A stretch of 64,000 nt of DNA from Atherix ibis (GCA_958298945.1 OY282605.1:6595811-6659810); one strand, 5' to 3'; counted from the first letter of the stretch, positions 1 through 11,801 are shown. Numbers and translations: made by a program. The notes: generated by a model from the letters alone, not told the origin.

Positions 1-2009
1 TAACGAATTAGTTTGTTATTTCGATGTAGTAAAATTTTCTGAATATCTATAATTTTATAGTAACGTTAAAAAAATAGCTCATCAAAATATGATAAATATG
101 ATTTTCGCTTAAAATGATATAAAAGAAAACTGTGTAGCCCCATTACTATAAAAAAAAAAAAAAACAGTCAGTAATCATTGCAATTCCTGGTAACACTTAT
201 TATACAATAATACCAATACCAACATTTGCAAAAATATTCTATATACCATCACATCGCAAGTGTAAAAGACCGCAACAACCACCTCTGGGATTTATTGTTG
301 TGTAATAATTCGTTGTAAATGAAATTGTTTTCTGCACGCACCCTAAACGAGAAATCTCAGACCAGAAATAAGGAATTTAAGTCGAAAATAACACAAACAA
401 AATATGATGTGACTACGAGTATAATAATATCAGCAGCAGCAACAGCAATAAGACTTACAGACTCAAACAGGGAATAAATTTTCGCAATTCATATTGCGAT
501 GACTGCGCGTTGATGACAACGTAATGTGAAAGAATATACAATATAAAAGAAAGTATGCAATACCGAGTATGGTATGAGGGGGGAGTAGAAGATGTTCGTT
601 CGGCTCCATTCAGAACTCAGAATATATTAAGGATACCCAGAACTGTTCGATTAAAGATCGTAATCCGTATACCACCTGATGACCACAATAACAATTATAC
701 TCTGGCCAACAACAACAAAGAAACAAAAAAAACAAGAAAAATATCCCATAACCACTCTTTGTTTATATCATCCCACAGATAGGCATAAAAAACTGACTAA
801 AGGGGACCGATTATGACTATGATTATCCTTTTTGATATCTGGATTAGATCGGTTGATATATTCCTTTTCAAATCCCATCATTATCCATCTGAGCCACGAA
901 AATTGTCTATTTATTCTTTTATCGAGTGAAATATTGAACCAAAAAAAAAAAAGAAATAAAACAACAAAAACAAAAAAAATAAGAAAATTCTGAAAATCTA
1001 AAATTTGTTCTCTCATCTAATCAAAATCGAACAGACATCACAAAAAGTTAGAGGGCGGTTCTCTTTACCCCTCCTCTTATATATTTTCACACCCCTACAC
1101 CTATATATACATATCTTTTCAATATTATATACGTATTTGATATGAAAGAAATAAAAAGGAAATATGCCACTATAAAATTTTGTGCTTTTACCGATGGTGT
1201 GTGCATATGTGAAAATCACAACCGGGCAAGATATTTGTCGTAATCCCATAACAAATCATTACTATAAGCCTGACACAATTTCCTTGCTGACATGAAAAAT
1301 TTGCAATATTATTAGTTTTTTCTTATATTCTTTTACCTCCTCCTTTTCAGCATTTGCTTATCAAATCATATCCTTGGCTCCAACTGATATGTTCATTCAC
1401 TCTTACTACAACAGTTTAACGGCGCTTTTAGTAGAAACTGAATTTTATGATTGCCACCACAGTCAAGTATGCGTATTTTAATATTTCAAATTTCCCCAAG
1501 GTGAATTTGAATTTCTTATACTTCTTCCCCACAACTTCATCGCACTTTGCCACTTTCACACTTCATACACTAAGACTGCGCTCTGAGCCAAAATATTGTA
1601 GTATCATCGAATCGCGAAGTGCCATAATCGTACCATCAAACTTGGGGGAGTTGTCATGTCTGTTTGAATACAGTCGACGGGGTGGTAGTCAACGTAGATA
1701 TATTCACATAGTCAAATATGTACATACATACCTTTGGCTAACAAGTTAGAATAGCAGATAGCGGGTGTACTGCCGCCAATAGGATTTTCTCTAGAATATA
1801 AATATTACTGTTGGAACCATTTAACACCTCCATTTCTACCGGATAAATATCAATTGAAATCAATTCTAAGGGATCAAACCGTAACGTAAAATGTTTAACT
1901 TGTGTACATTTATTTAAAAGGTAGCTGAGATGCTGGTTGAATTTTAAATCGAATTTTTATCGTTCTACTTGCAATAATGTGTTTGACTTTATTTAAAATG
2001 TCAATAATA
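1..2009. other. No gene recognised; AT-rich sequence with a GC-richer stretch at 240-660
   Basis: This region should be downstream, or within the last intron, of the RNF220-like gene. A CAGCAGCAGCAACAGCAA run lies near 430 and a TATAAAAG box near 543, but no initiator sits at the expected distance. The short open frames here begin with non-ATG codons or have biased composition and show no family resemblance. I searched by eye for the missing RING exon and did not see the CWHVHCEEC-like codons on the minus strand. Confidence 0.5.
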
Positions 2010-2011
2010 TA

Positions 2012-2692
2012 CGAGTTCAAAAAGTATCACGAATTTTGAATTTCCGCGGGTAACGTATATTCGATTTTCGATTTTTCGTGGCGTTATATTGGTACTCATG
2101 TCTCTCACTTATGCCGACAAGTTCGACTTTTTCGAATGTTTAGTTAATTTTTGACAGCTACTTTGCTTACACGTGTTTTGGCTCGTCTTCGATTTTTGCC
2201 CTTTTTCGACCAAAAAAAGCATTGCATTAATATTGCTAAGGAGCTGTTGGACTCTGTCCACAACGACCCAAATTTGCTCCAGAGGGTCATAACTGGTGAC
2301 GAATCATGGGTTTATGGTTATGACGTGGAAACCAAAGAATCATCCCAATGGAAGCTGCCGCACGACCCAAGACCGAAAAAAGCGCGCCAAGTTCGGTCGC
2401 ATGTAAAGGTTTTGCTTACAGTTTTCTTCAATTGCAGAGGCGTGGTGCATCATGAGTTCTTGCCACAGGGTAGAACGGTCAATAAGGAATATTACCTGTA
2501 AGTTATGCGCAAGTTGCGAGAAGAAATCCGCCAGAAACTCCCGGATTTGTGGAAGAACTAAAATTGGCTTTTGCCATTTTTGCCCAAAAACAACACTAAT
2601 AATGCCGCAACCACCGTATTCCCCAGATCTGGCCCCCTGTGACTTTTTCTTCGTCCCGAAACAGATTTTTTGATCCATTTTTGGAATATTCT
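2012..2692 (+). mobile_element. mar-A mariner, internally deleted, with inverted tip
   Basis: The left end (TA then CGAG...TTCAAAAAGTATC) is a mar-A inverted repeat that has lost five bases (GTCTG). The upstream region is joined directly to the middle of the transposase, so the N-terminal helix-turn-helix part is gone. Recognisable pieces are LLQRVITGDESWVYGYDVET (first catalytic Asp in TGDES), KVLLTVFFNCRGVVHHEF and YSPDLAPCDFFF (third Asp). The second Asp motif HHDNAP is deleted. The copy does not reach the usual right end. After CCCGAAAC it switches to about 30 bases matching the reverse complement of the transposase start region (TTTGATCCATTTTTGGAAT). It is non-functional. Confidence 0.85.
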
Positions 2693-3540
2693 TTATTTTT
2701 CATAAGTAACGTGGTAATTATTGTGTATGTAACTAAAAAAAATATTTTTAAATTATTATAGCAAAAAAAAATAATGTAGCTTCAAATTTTTGTGTATTTA
2801 TTTTTAAAGATTTTTTCCCCTTTTACAATATTAATCAAAAGAAATATATTTATTACAAATTACCTAGTATAATACTTTGATACTCTTATAAATACTAGGA
2901 TTTTTATTTTAACTAGTATAATAGTTTATTCAGATTATTTATTAATCAAACTATTTATTGTATTGATCTATTGGGTAGAATCACTTATTTCTCGTTTATG
3001 GATCTAACAACAATTTTAAATAATAAAAAAGTCAAAAGTCAAGATTGATACTTACCACTCGCCAATTTGGGTGGTCATTACAAGCTTATTGACCAGTTGT
3101 CACCATCGTTGTCATCAATTATCACCCTAACAAATTTATAACGAAAACATTCTGTATGGGATCTACTAGAACCCTTACACATCACGATTACCACTTTCAC
3201 TTCAAAAGCCCTGAATTAACCTAAGTTTTCAGTATAGATAAAAGAGAGTTGGGTAAGGCAGAAATAGCAAGGATTGTCGTTTAGTTAACCAGTCTACTGA
3301 TTTATTGCTGATTTATTTTAGTTAGGCATCAGTGATATGCGATATGTGATATCCTACTATCGGAATGGTTATGGTAATCCCAATGAATTGCTACCATTTA
3401 GTCTGATATGGGCAGACAAATACCAGCAGAATTACTGCTATTATAAATGCTAGTAGGTATCAAGGAGAAGATTTTTTAGTTAGCTCATTTTTGTTTTTTT
3501 TTTACTCAGTTTTCTTTTTTTAAACAGATTTAATTTTTCT
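2693..3540. other. No gene recognised
   Basis: AT-rich sequence. Around 3050-3480 it is somewhat less biased (for example TAACCAGTCTACTGATTTATT and several GATATG words), but I could not assign it to a gene or a repeat group. Confidence 0.5.
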
Positions 3541-4497
3541 TATTTAGTAAATTAAAATTATACTTTAATATTTAAAAAAAAAATTAAAGAAAAAAATATT
3601 AAATCGTCTGCATGATAATATATTCAAGTAAAATGCAGAGTTATCTATTTTTAGGTGTTCAGAGAGAAAGTACAACTCTGTTATTTTAACAAATTTAAAG
3701 CGTATATGTTATTCAAAATATAATTTATTTATTTAAATTACTTGCTATTGTTAACTATGCATAAGTTGATTATGAAAAAAATAAGCTAAAATTGACCTTT
3801 TTTTTTTTTTAAAAAAAAATGGCGATTCTGCCGTAGCCACGTTTCACGTTTTAGGAGGAGATTATGGCGGTTCATTTCTCACTCATATGTGGGACTCTAA
3901 ACAACCGGATGTCATTTTTGGTCTAAACTTTATACCATATGTGGCTTTAAGGAAAATGGCGCTACAAATCATATAACATGACAAATTTTGGCTTTATTGC
4001 GCAAACATATTTAATATTTCTTATTTAGTAAATTAAAATTATACTTTAATATTTTTAAAAAAATTAAAGAAAAAAATATTAAATCGTCTGCATGATAATA
4101 TAGTCAAGTAAAATGCAGGGTTATCTATTTTTAGGTGTTCAGAGAGAAAATATATGCAACTCGGTCATTTTAACACATTTAAAGCGTATATGTTCTTCAA
4201 AATATCATTTATTTATTTAAATTGCTTGCTATTTTTAACTATGCATAAGTTGATTATTAAAAAAATATGCTCAAATTGAACTTTTTTTAAAAAAAAAATG
4301 GCGATTCTGCCGTAGCCACGTTTTGCGTTTAGGAGGAGATTATGGTGGTTGATTTTGCACTCATATGTGAGACTCTAAACAATCGCATGTTATTTTTGGT
4401 CTCAACTTTATACCATATGTGGTTTTAAGAAAAATGGGGCTACAAATCATATAACATGACAAGTTTTGGTTTTATTGCGCGAAAAGTACATACGACG
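3541..4497 (+). repeat. Tandem duplication, two units of about 481 bp
   Basis: TATTTAGTAAATTAAAATTA starts at 3541 and again at 4022. The following sequence stays aligned through AAATCGTCTGCATGATAATA, TTTTTAGGTGTTCAGAGAG, GGCGATTCTGCCGTAGCCACG, GGAGGAGATTATGG and ATCATATAACATGACAA. Units differ by scattered substitutions and small indels, so the duplication is old. Both units belong to the rel-I relic that continues to the right. Confidence 0.9.
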
Positions 4498-5200
4498 CGT
4501 AATTTTAAGAATTGGTGATGTAAATTGGCCTTTCAGATTGTGTGATTTGACGCCTTGGGACTCTTTCTTATAAGATTATTCAAAATATAGTTTTAGAATA
4601 TCTCGATTGGTGGATACGTTAATAAGCAAAATTGCCGTATGTGGGCCTTTGAAAGTGGAAAGTAACCCGGAAAATAAGCAATTGTGGTCTGAAGGTGTCA
4701 TAGCCTCGTATGTATTTGATACGTCAATAAGCAAAATTGACGTATGTGGCGACCTTAATAGCGTTACCGTTAATTCTGAGCTCTATGGCTGTAAGATAAC
4801 CAGCTTTATTTGACCTCGACTTCAAAATTTTATTTGTAAACAAAACGGTGCCACAAGCCAGGCAGGACGATAAATTTTGGATTTATTGCACGAAACGTTC
4901 CCAGAACGCGTAAGTTCGTGATTTTGTAATGTCAATTGGCCTCCAAAACTTGATGCCATTGGACAGTTTTTTTTTATGGTGCTACATAAAAGATCATATT
5001 TACGACAATAATCTTTAAACTTTAAAGCATTTAAAATCCAATAACCCCCTTGTAATGGCCGAATTACAGCACCAAATATGTGAACAAGTTATCAAAAATT
5101 ATCTCAAAAGAATCGACTTAGCCAACAAATTTTGTGGAAGTCATTTGATTAAAATTATATTTAATATGTAATGGCAAAATTTAAGTAATATAATAAAATA
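4018..5200 (+). pseudogene. rel-I transposase relic (DUF4817-type, probably DD41D)
   Basis: Scattered frames on the plus strand still read as this transposase. Near 4497-4573 the frame gives RVILRIGDVNWPFRLCDLTP, the region leading to the third catalytic residue. At 4676-4813 there are WSEGVIASYVF and SVTVNSELYGCKITSF, matching the VTVNGERYRxMI motif of the family. Near 5085-5160 a degenerate NYLKRI...KFCGSHL tail is visible. The order of these pieces is not collinear, because the third-Asp segment occurs before the VTVN motif and again at about 4935 (VNWPPKLD), so two or more partial copies are fused. Stops are frequent and no coding capacity remains. Confidence 0.7.
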
Positions 5201-6573
5201 AAAATATAATGAAAATCTAAATTTTAAGTATATTATATTTAATTTTACCTTCCGAAGCACATATTTGATAAAGCTTTACATATGTGTTTATCAAAGATTA
5301 TATTTTCATCGGTAAAAACCTTACAAATGTTATACGAAAACAGACTTGTCAGATAAATCTACTTAATTTGTAATCGGAATTATAACGAATTTACTTAGAA
5401 ATTATATTTATTTCTCTACAACCATTATAAATATAGTAAATTGTAGGTTTTTGATTTTTTATCTATGCATTTAAATGGATATGAGCACGTTTGTTTAAGG
5501 ACACATATTATAAGCCAGCTACTTGTAAATAATTTTTATCAAACAAGTATTGAAGTTATGATTTTTTTTGTTGCTTATTAAACGTATTGTTTTTGTCTTT
5601 TTTTTTATAAAATAATTTTATGTTGATCGCGATATAAAGTACAAACAAATAAGTATGCATATACGAGTATATATGTGTACGTACGAGTTGGTGCACGTGT
5701 TAGCTTTTGCACAATTTGAATTTTTTGGGGATGATAATGATGCTACCGGTTGTTGACTTTCCGGATATAATATAAGCTTAAGACCGACTGAAGGGGGATT
5801 TCACTATGTATCTTGTATGTTACTGCTCAATTTCCAGAGTGACAAGGCAATTGAGATAATAGGCTCAACCATCATTTTATTTAAACCCTTCGGCTTATAT
5901 GAAAATTTGAAAATTGGGACAAACATTTAACATACCCTAAATATACAACGAGTGAAAAAAATTTACATATGTGTGTACATATACTTGTTATTAAAAATAG
6001 ATGGCGCGCAGATGTATTGAATGAGTGTTGAGAAAGTGTAAAAGGGTCAGTATTTCTTATTTGGAATTTTTTTGAACAAAATTTCACAGTCACTTGAATA
6101 ATTAATAATTTTTTCAAGAATTAACAATAGTTTAAATGTAAAGGTAAATCTTGCATACGGAAATGACTAAAGTTTTATCAACTCTAAAAACAGAAGATAT
6201 TTATAAAACCATCAACAATAATAAATAAAAAAACCACATTTTTGAACGTATTTTTTTTCATCTTTTCTTTTCAATTAAATTAAATTTAGTACAATTTTAT
6301 TTAAATTCATTTAATCAAAATTTGATTACAATTTTGTTTTTGTTTTTATTTTTATTTGTTTTTTTTTTTTTAAATATGAAATAATCTAGAAGATAAACAA
6401 TTAAACATAGGTGTTATCACTTCGATGGCTACTCATAACATTGGCGCAACTTTGGTGAAAATATAACGTTCGACCACGGAAGAAATTGGAATAATTTTCT
6501 AGACCTTTCTTAAGGAGTTTTATTAGTTCTAATAAGATTTTTGATGTTATATTTAATTTTCTTATTCGTTTAC
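5201..6573. other. Intergenic or intronic AT-rich sequence, no gene recognised
   Basis: The first part (5220-5420) is the weakly similar tail of the rel-I relic. The stretch 5640-5700 has fly-style alternating purine-pyrimidine words (ATATACGAGTATATATGTGTACGTACGAG). From 6240 to 6380 there are homopolymer T runs. The remaining RING exon of the RNF220-like gene was sought here on the minus strand and not seen. Confidence 0.5.
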
Positions 6574-6757
6574 CTTACAAATGAAACATTTGTATTCATC
6601 ATCTTCCTTATTGGTTTTCAGTGAGGGACTCTCTAATTCTCGGAGGCGGGCACGCAATTCTTCTAATACAGGATATCGATTCGATGTATCAGCCTGCTCT
6701 GTACTAGTCACTTGAGGTTCCGACTGTCGGTCATCCTCTGGTGAATTGTTCTCGGTT
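6574..6757 (-). CDS. RNF220: RNF220-like E3 ubiquitin ligase, coiled coil and first RING cysteines
   Basis: Acceptor TATATATAG precedes 6757 and the donor is AAG|GTAAAC at 6573-6572. The exon is 184 bases, enters in phase 2 (making Arg with the previous exon) and leaves in phase 0. It encodes a variable acidic stretch, then VLEELRARLRELESP, a short amphipathic helix, then DDEYKCFICK. In RNF220 an equivalent EALKARVRELE helix sits directly before the RING and its first CxxC. The RING therefore starts here, and the rest (HxHC, CWLRTLG, CPxC and the RRIY tail) must be on one or more further exons. These were not found between 1 and 6573, so the gene probably continues past the left edge. Confidence 0.88.
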
Positions 6758-6844
6758 CTATATATAAAATCATTTCGCATAATATAAATTTTTGAAAATA
6801 TTATTTTTTTATAATTATCAATAAATTATTTAATGTACTCGTAC

Positions 6845-7296
6845 CTTGCACCAGTGTCGTCAAATTTTCGTTTTCGAGTCGTCTTCACACTGTCATCGTC
6901 GACAATAACATCTTCATCACTATCATTATTGCTTAAATTCGTATCGGCATCTTTGTCTGTATTGCCCCGGTCCTCACACGAGTCAGGATTGTAAAACTGC
7001 GGTGTAGTTGATGAGAGACCATTTGCATTTTTAGCTGCAATGAGTTGGTACGTTTTGTGATGGAACTCACTAAACTGTCGCGAATATTGAGTCATTATAC
7101 CACTCAAATGAGAGTTAGACTCCCAACTATTAGTTACATCATCGCCACCATCCTTATTTATTAGACAGACGCTCTTATATAATACACCATCCATTTTATT
7201 GTTGCCACTAGCATCGGAGCCCGAATCAGGCACGTCGTCACAACAGCTTTCAACATCGACCGTTTCAACTTCGTCTTTGACACTATTACGATCCTC
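6845..7296 (-). CDS. RNF220: RNF220-like E3 ubiquitin ligase, acidic linker exon
   Basis: The exon is 452 bases, acceptor TGTGCAG before 7296 and donor GCAAG|GTACGA at 6844-6843, entered in phase 0 and left in phase 2. It encodes a strongly acidic, Ser/Asp-rich linker (EDRNSVKDEVETVDVESC... SNNDSDEDVIVDDDSV) with a basic, nuclear-localisation-like patch TTRKRKFDD near the end. No structured domain is visible. The long clean frame in an AT-rich surrounding, the good splice sites and exact phase matching on both sides support it as coding. A CAGGAG|GAT acceptor three bases downstream is an alternative start of the exon. Confidence 0.83.
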
Positions 7297-7422
7297 CTGC
7301 ACAGTCAGCACACATCACCGTCAAGTAGTGAAGAAGCAATGTAAATAGACGACAATAGAATTATCCAAATTATGAATTAAATTTACGCAAGAATACTATC
7401 TAATCAACAACAAAATTATTAC

Positions 7423-7581
7423 ATCAAAATTTTTGACATTATCTAAAGGAAACTTTCTCCGACAAATCGGACATGAATTACAAAAAAGATTTTCGAGAAA
7501 GTACAAATCGTTGCCACATTTTCTTTTTCGTACTTTTATTCGAAGCCGGCTCTGCCTGTTTGTCCTTATCCTTTGAAATGT
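7423..7581 (-). CDS. RNF220: RNF220-like E3 ubiquitin ligase, conserved Arg-rich block and CPIC motif
   Basis: The exon has 53 codons with no stop and phase 0 at both ends, acceptor CTACTCAG before 7581. It begins TFQRIRTNRQSRLRIKVRKR; together with the preceding RWE this matches the RNF220 signature (Y/W)xTFxR(V/I)RxNRQxRL, the most diagnostic stretch of the protein. It continues with an aromatic segment (NDLYFLENLF) and a second cysteine pair, CPICRRKF. The donor chosen is GAT|GTAATA at 7422-7421. AAT|GTCAAA twelve bases earlier in the minus direction would also keep phase, so the last four residues are uncertain. The next intron is only about 126 bases. Confidence 0.9.
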
Positions 7582-7915
7582 CTGAGTAGCATTAAAGAAA
7601 ATAAAAGAAAATTTATTTTTAACAGATATTATTAATTCTTCAATGATAATTTCATAAAATTTTGTAATAATAAATTTTTTACAAGTACAATCGAATAAAA
7701 ACGAATAAAACTGTGAACTATATACACTACAAATGTTGCCTTTAACATTTGTAAGGCATTATCTATATCTTCACAAATCGATAATTTATAAAAATAACCA
7801 AAATTAATTTTAGATTAATTATTATTAACAATAATTTTATTACGAACTAAATTGATCATTAATAGTTTTAAAATAATCAAAATAAGAAGGAAAAAACGAC
7901 ATATTACGACAAATA

Positions 7916-9086
7916 CGAGGTCTGTTCAAAAAGTATTTCCGCGCGTTAGCGTTATGTTGGTACTCATGTGTCTCAGTTATGCCGAAAAGTTCGCCATTTT
8001 GAATGTTCAGTTCATTTTTGACAGCTGCTCTGCTTGCACATGTTTTGGCTCGTCTTCGATTTTTGCCCATTCCAAAAAATGGATCAAAGAATCTGTTTCA
8101 AATTTTGTGTGGAAAACAAAATTAATTGCGCGGACGCATTCCGAATGTTGACTGTGGCATATGGTGAAGCTACCTTGGAACGAAGCAACGTTTATCGGTG
8201 GTACAAAATGTTCTTATAGGGCCGAGAAGATGTGAACGACGAAAAGCATTCCGGACGTCCGAACACGTCAACAACAGACGGAAACATTGATGAAGTGAAG
8301 CAAATAGTATTGACCAATCGTCGAATATCGATTCGATTCTTACCAATGATTTAGGCGTGAGACGGGTCGCCGCGAAATTCGATCAAAAACAGCATCGCAT
8401 TAACATTGTTAAGAAGCTGTTGGACTCTGTCCGCGACGAAATTTGCTCCAGAGGGTCATAACTGGTGACGAATCATGGGTTTATGGTTATGACATGGAAA
8501 CGAAAGCTCAATCATCACAATGGAAGCTGCCGCACGAGCCAGGACCGAAAAAAGCGAGACAAGTTCGTTCGAATATGAAGGTTTTGCTTACAGTTTTCTT
8601 CGATTGCAGGGACGTGGTGCATCATGAGTTCTTGCCGCAGGGTAGAACGGTCAATAAGGAATATTACCTGCAAGTTATGCGCAAGAAACGTTGCGCGAAG
8701 CAATCCGCCAGAAACGTCCGGATTTGTGGAAGAACAAAAATTGGCTGTTGCCATTTTTGGCCAAAAACAACACACTAATAATGCCGCAGCCACCGTATTT
8801 CCCAGATCTGATCCCCTGTGACTTTTTCTTGTTCCCGATACTGAAGAGCCCCATGAAAGGATGACGTTACGCTACGATTGAGGAGATAAAGACGGCATCG
8901 AAGGAGGAGCTGAACAAGATCATAAAAAATGATTTTTTGAAGTGCTTCGAGGATTGGAAAAAACGTTGGCACAAGTGTATAATGTCTGATGGGAATTACT
9001 TTGAAGGGGACAAAATAGATATTCATGAATAAATAAATAATTTTTGAAAAAACATAAAATTCACGATACTTTTTGAACAGACCTCG
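7916..9086 (+). mobile_element. mar-A mariner, both ends present, dead
   Basis: Both inverted ends are present (CGAGGTCTGTTCAAAAAGTAT at 7916 and its complement ending at 9086) and each is flanked by TA, so this is a whole insertion of 1171 bases in an RNF220 intron. The transposase opens at ATG 8079 (MDQRICFKFCVENKINCADA). Lesions seen: a stop after YRWYKMFL near 8217, loss of part of the helix-turn-helix region, a short deletion after LLDSVRDE (about 8440) that changes frame, an inserted five bases after QVMRK (about 8693), and deletion of the HHDNAP segment carrying the second catalytic Asp. The C terminus (WKKRWHK...NYFEGDKIDIHE) is well kept and ends at 9032. Family placement is mariner, D34D, judged from the less damaged copy at 60.4 kb. 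Confidence 0.93.
8079..9032 (+). pseudogene. mar-A transposase pseudogene
   Basis: This is the broken reading frame of the element at 7916-9086. Mariner transposases are about 345 residues and cut and paste their element at TA sites. Here the N-terminal part (MDQRICFKFCVE... RSNVYRWYKMF), the first catalytic Asp (ITGDESWVYGYD) and the third (FPDLIPCDFF) remain, but the second Asp is deleted and there are at least four disabling lesions. Confidence 0.9.
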
Positions 9087-9211
9087 TAGAATACGTTGAA
9101 AATTATTTTTTTTTGATAAAATTTCAAGAATTTAATTTAGTAAAAAAATGCAGAATACTTTTCAGAAAGAAAATAAATCATTAATATTATAAAAATAAGA
9201 AAATAACTAAC

Positions 9212-9435
9212 CTCCCATCTACTGTGACTCGTTCGTATCGAATTCTCTTGGTTGGGACACGTGCCAAATACAAAATTCTGTTGAATATTCGTCCTGTCCA
9301 TTCCGGAACTTAGTTTATAGAGTCTATCTAATTCGCTCAGGAAATGTGTATTCCATTCGTCGACAGACAACTGTATACCACACACTGGACACGCATCTGG
9401 CAGATTTGTTCGAGAATTCGATTTGATATGTACAT
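9212..9435 (-). CDS. RNF220: RNF220-like E3 ubiquitin ligase, CxxC...H zinc-binding exon
   Basis: The exon is 224 bases, acceptor TTTTTCAG at 9437-9436, donor GAG|GTTAGT at 9211-9210, entered in phase 1 and left in phase 0. It encodes DACPVCGIQLSVDEWNTHF followed by LSELDRLYKLSSGMDR. This CPxC...H segment and the ELDRLxKL helix are a hallmark of the RNF220 family, upstream of the RING. RNF220 is known as a RING ubiquitin ligase that targets nuclear and signalling proteins; that role is inferred from family. The last codons (HSRWE) run straight into the conserved block on the next exon. The downstream intron (7582-9211) carries a complete but dead mar-A mariner. Confidence 0.88.
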
Positions 9436-9490
9436 CTGAAAAATTTAAAGATAATAATTAAACAATTTAATAAAACTAACTTGAATTTAT

Positions 9491-11340
9491 TGAAAAAAAT
9501 GTTCAAATATTACATTTATTTAATAATCTTTAAAGTAAAATTAAATAAGCAGTTCTTCATCAATCTACTTAATTATAAAAAAATTTATGCATAAATATGG
9601 TATATATATTAAATTAAAGTATTTACATACAATTACAATATAAAATAAATTTTACTAATTATATAAATATGAAAAATAAATTATTACTATTTAAAAAATA
9701 ATTAATTTAAGTTATATAAAAATATTGCAATTTAATTTTGAAAATATGTAAAGAATATTATCAATTTGAAAATAATAAATCTTTTTTTTTTGGGGGCGGG
9801 GGGTAAATATGACATACTCTCCCACAATGAATAGTAGTTTTTTGGAAGTTTTTAAACCATTTCATTATCAATAATACTGAACCGCAAAACATCAAGCTAG
9901 GCTAGCTGATGATTACCTTCCAAAACTATGTACCTACATAGAAGCATAAAATATGCCTGGCAAACATATGGCGATTACTAAATTAGCCAGATAATCCCAA
10001 ATCACTATTTAAATGCCTCCACGTTTGTCGAATATCGGAAAGGATTCTCAACGCCAGTGGTGTACATGTGTATTACCCATTCGGTTTCTATTCCCCGTTT
10101 TTGGTGCACTTTGGCGAGAACTGTATTGTCACACACCCTGCTTTTAGCATAATCGTGTTTATGTTCATGTGTAACAAGTCACATGCCTGAACCGAAATCT
10201 GTCTAGTTGTAGTGGCATTTAGTCGGGGTGAAAGCACTGTTGTGATAGTATATTGGGGTGGAAATGGACCATGTAAACAGAGATCGCTCGGATTGAATGC
10301 GATTCACCGCAAGTATCACACTTAAATTAAAACGAAAGCATTTCAAACTAATGCCTCGTCATCATTGCTTCTGTTATTTCGGTTGCCCTTTTCACTCTTG
10401 TAATCTCTCATAAAATTCAAGCCCCATTACCATCAAAATTTGTGCTCGTATATTACTGTTTAACACAAAAATAAAATACAAAGTACATGAAAAAAAAAAT
10501 ACTATTCCATATATCTTCTTTCGAATTAATTCCGACATTCCACAGTTTTAAAGAGTTTCGCTGATTTATATGACTTTATTGAAATTCTAATAAAAAAAAA
10601 TGCATCAGCATTTAAGGAATCCGAATCACCAAAAATTCTAGTATTTACTCGTAAATAGAACAGTCCGTGTATCGACATTTATCAGATGCAAACGATGGAA
10701 GAAATTCATCGTTCCAATGAATTCAATTTTCAGATTATAATTTCTTTAATACCCCCATTATAATGTCCAATAAGTTCAATAAATTTCTCTTACAGTTACC
10801 AGTAATGTATCAGTGCAAAGCTGCTCAAAAAAAAAAAATGCGCGGAAGCAAATTTAGCATCCATGAAATAAATTCATTTTCAATTAAAATAAAGTAGCAA
10901 TAAATCCTGAAGGAAGTTCCGAATTGTATGTGTTTAACAACGCGTTGAATTTCTAATTAGATTTAAATTTGTGGTAACTTTAAATTTACATGCACACCTA
11001 GCTAATTATATTATGGTTAATCAGTGTTGTGGATAGTTAGTTCGAGCCAATTTGTGGTATAAAAAATTGTCAAATATTATACTTAGTAAATAAACTATCT
11101 TAAAAAATTCCATCTTTACTTATTATTATTATTATTATTATGGTATTATTGATAAAATGTTATATAAATTTATTGTATTAATCATTATGTAAATTTGTAA
11201 GCTTTAATTCGTGTGATAGGTTAGAAATTATTTTTTGATACAAAGAAGAATATGAATTTAGTAGTTAAAATATAAAATTATTATTTAGATCTCGCCAAAT
11301 GGCCTCAAGATCTTGGCGCTACATAAAATAATCTCTGGCT
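9491..11340. other. Intronic sequence without recognised genes; GC-richer block at 10,000-10,330
   Basis: Most is plain AT-rich intron, with a G run near 9790 (TTTGGGGGCGGGGGG). The block at about 10,000-10,330 is less AT-biased than its surroundings (CGCCAGTGGTGTACATG, CACTTTGGCGAGAACTG, GTAGTGGCATTTAGTCGGGG) and does not match any repeat group here. It could be a conserved intronic element, but nothing in the sequence alone proves that. A short (ATT)n run lies at 11,124-11,141. Confidence 0.4.
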
Positions 11341-11342
11341 AG

Positions 11343-11801
11343 ATGAGAATCCTTTCTTTCAATCTTTTATCTAGTACTAGATTAATTTCTAACAAACCAG
11401 GTATTTTTTTAATAAATGAACACACAAATGTCTCTCCTAAATTCGATGGTGTTCCACAAGAAAGTATACTTGCCCCGGTAGTTTTTTCTTCGGATATTTC
11501 TATTTGTTCTAACGTCAAATTCCAACGCTTCCCCCACTCCCCCCTCACTCTGTTTATGTCATTTTTTAAATCTACTTCATTTTTTATTTTTTGCCGTAAA
11601 CCATACTCTTCCATATATTTTAAGAGCACTACCAAATCATATGATACTAAAGTTCGGTACCTAAGATGCTGCTTAGATAAATGCTTGACATTGACTTTAT
11701 ACACAAGACTTAAAATGCTAAAGCCAAACCGACAAAATCGTCAATCATTTCGACTTCTAAAAAAATATTCTAAGCTTGCAATAGATAGGAAAATACTTTA
11801 A
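11343..11801 (+). pseudogene. Degenerate LINE reverse transcriptase fragment
   Basis: The plus-strand frame contains KFDGVPQESILAPVVF, a clear copy of the reverse-transcriptase motif GVPQGSxLxPxLF, preceded by INEHTNVS, which fits the VNG...S segment ahead of it. The frame stays open for about 150 residues, but the downstream catalytic FADD box cannot be found, so the fragment is decayed or rearranged after this motif. The clade (jockey-like or other) cannot be decided. A 121-residue frame on the opposite strand is a shadow. Confidence 0.5.

Noticed and set aside
555..782. 75-codon plus-strand frame near the left end
   Set aside because: Asn/Lys/Thr-rich end and no family resemblance; no splice sites or convincing promoter. 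A TATAAAAG box at 543 lacks an initiator at the proper distance.
1447..1749. 100-codon plus-strand frame
   Set aside because: Phe/Ser/Thr-rich translation of T-rich DNA; no domain, no conserved motif, no exon signals.
4607..4813. 68-codon frame as an independent small gene
   Set aside because: It starts at TTG, not ATG, and its residues (WSEGVIASYVF, SVTVNSELYG) are part of a decayed transposase.
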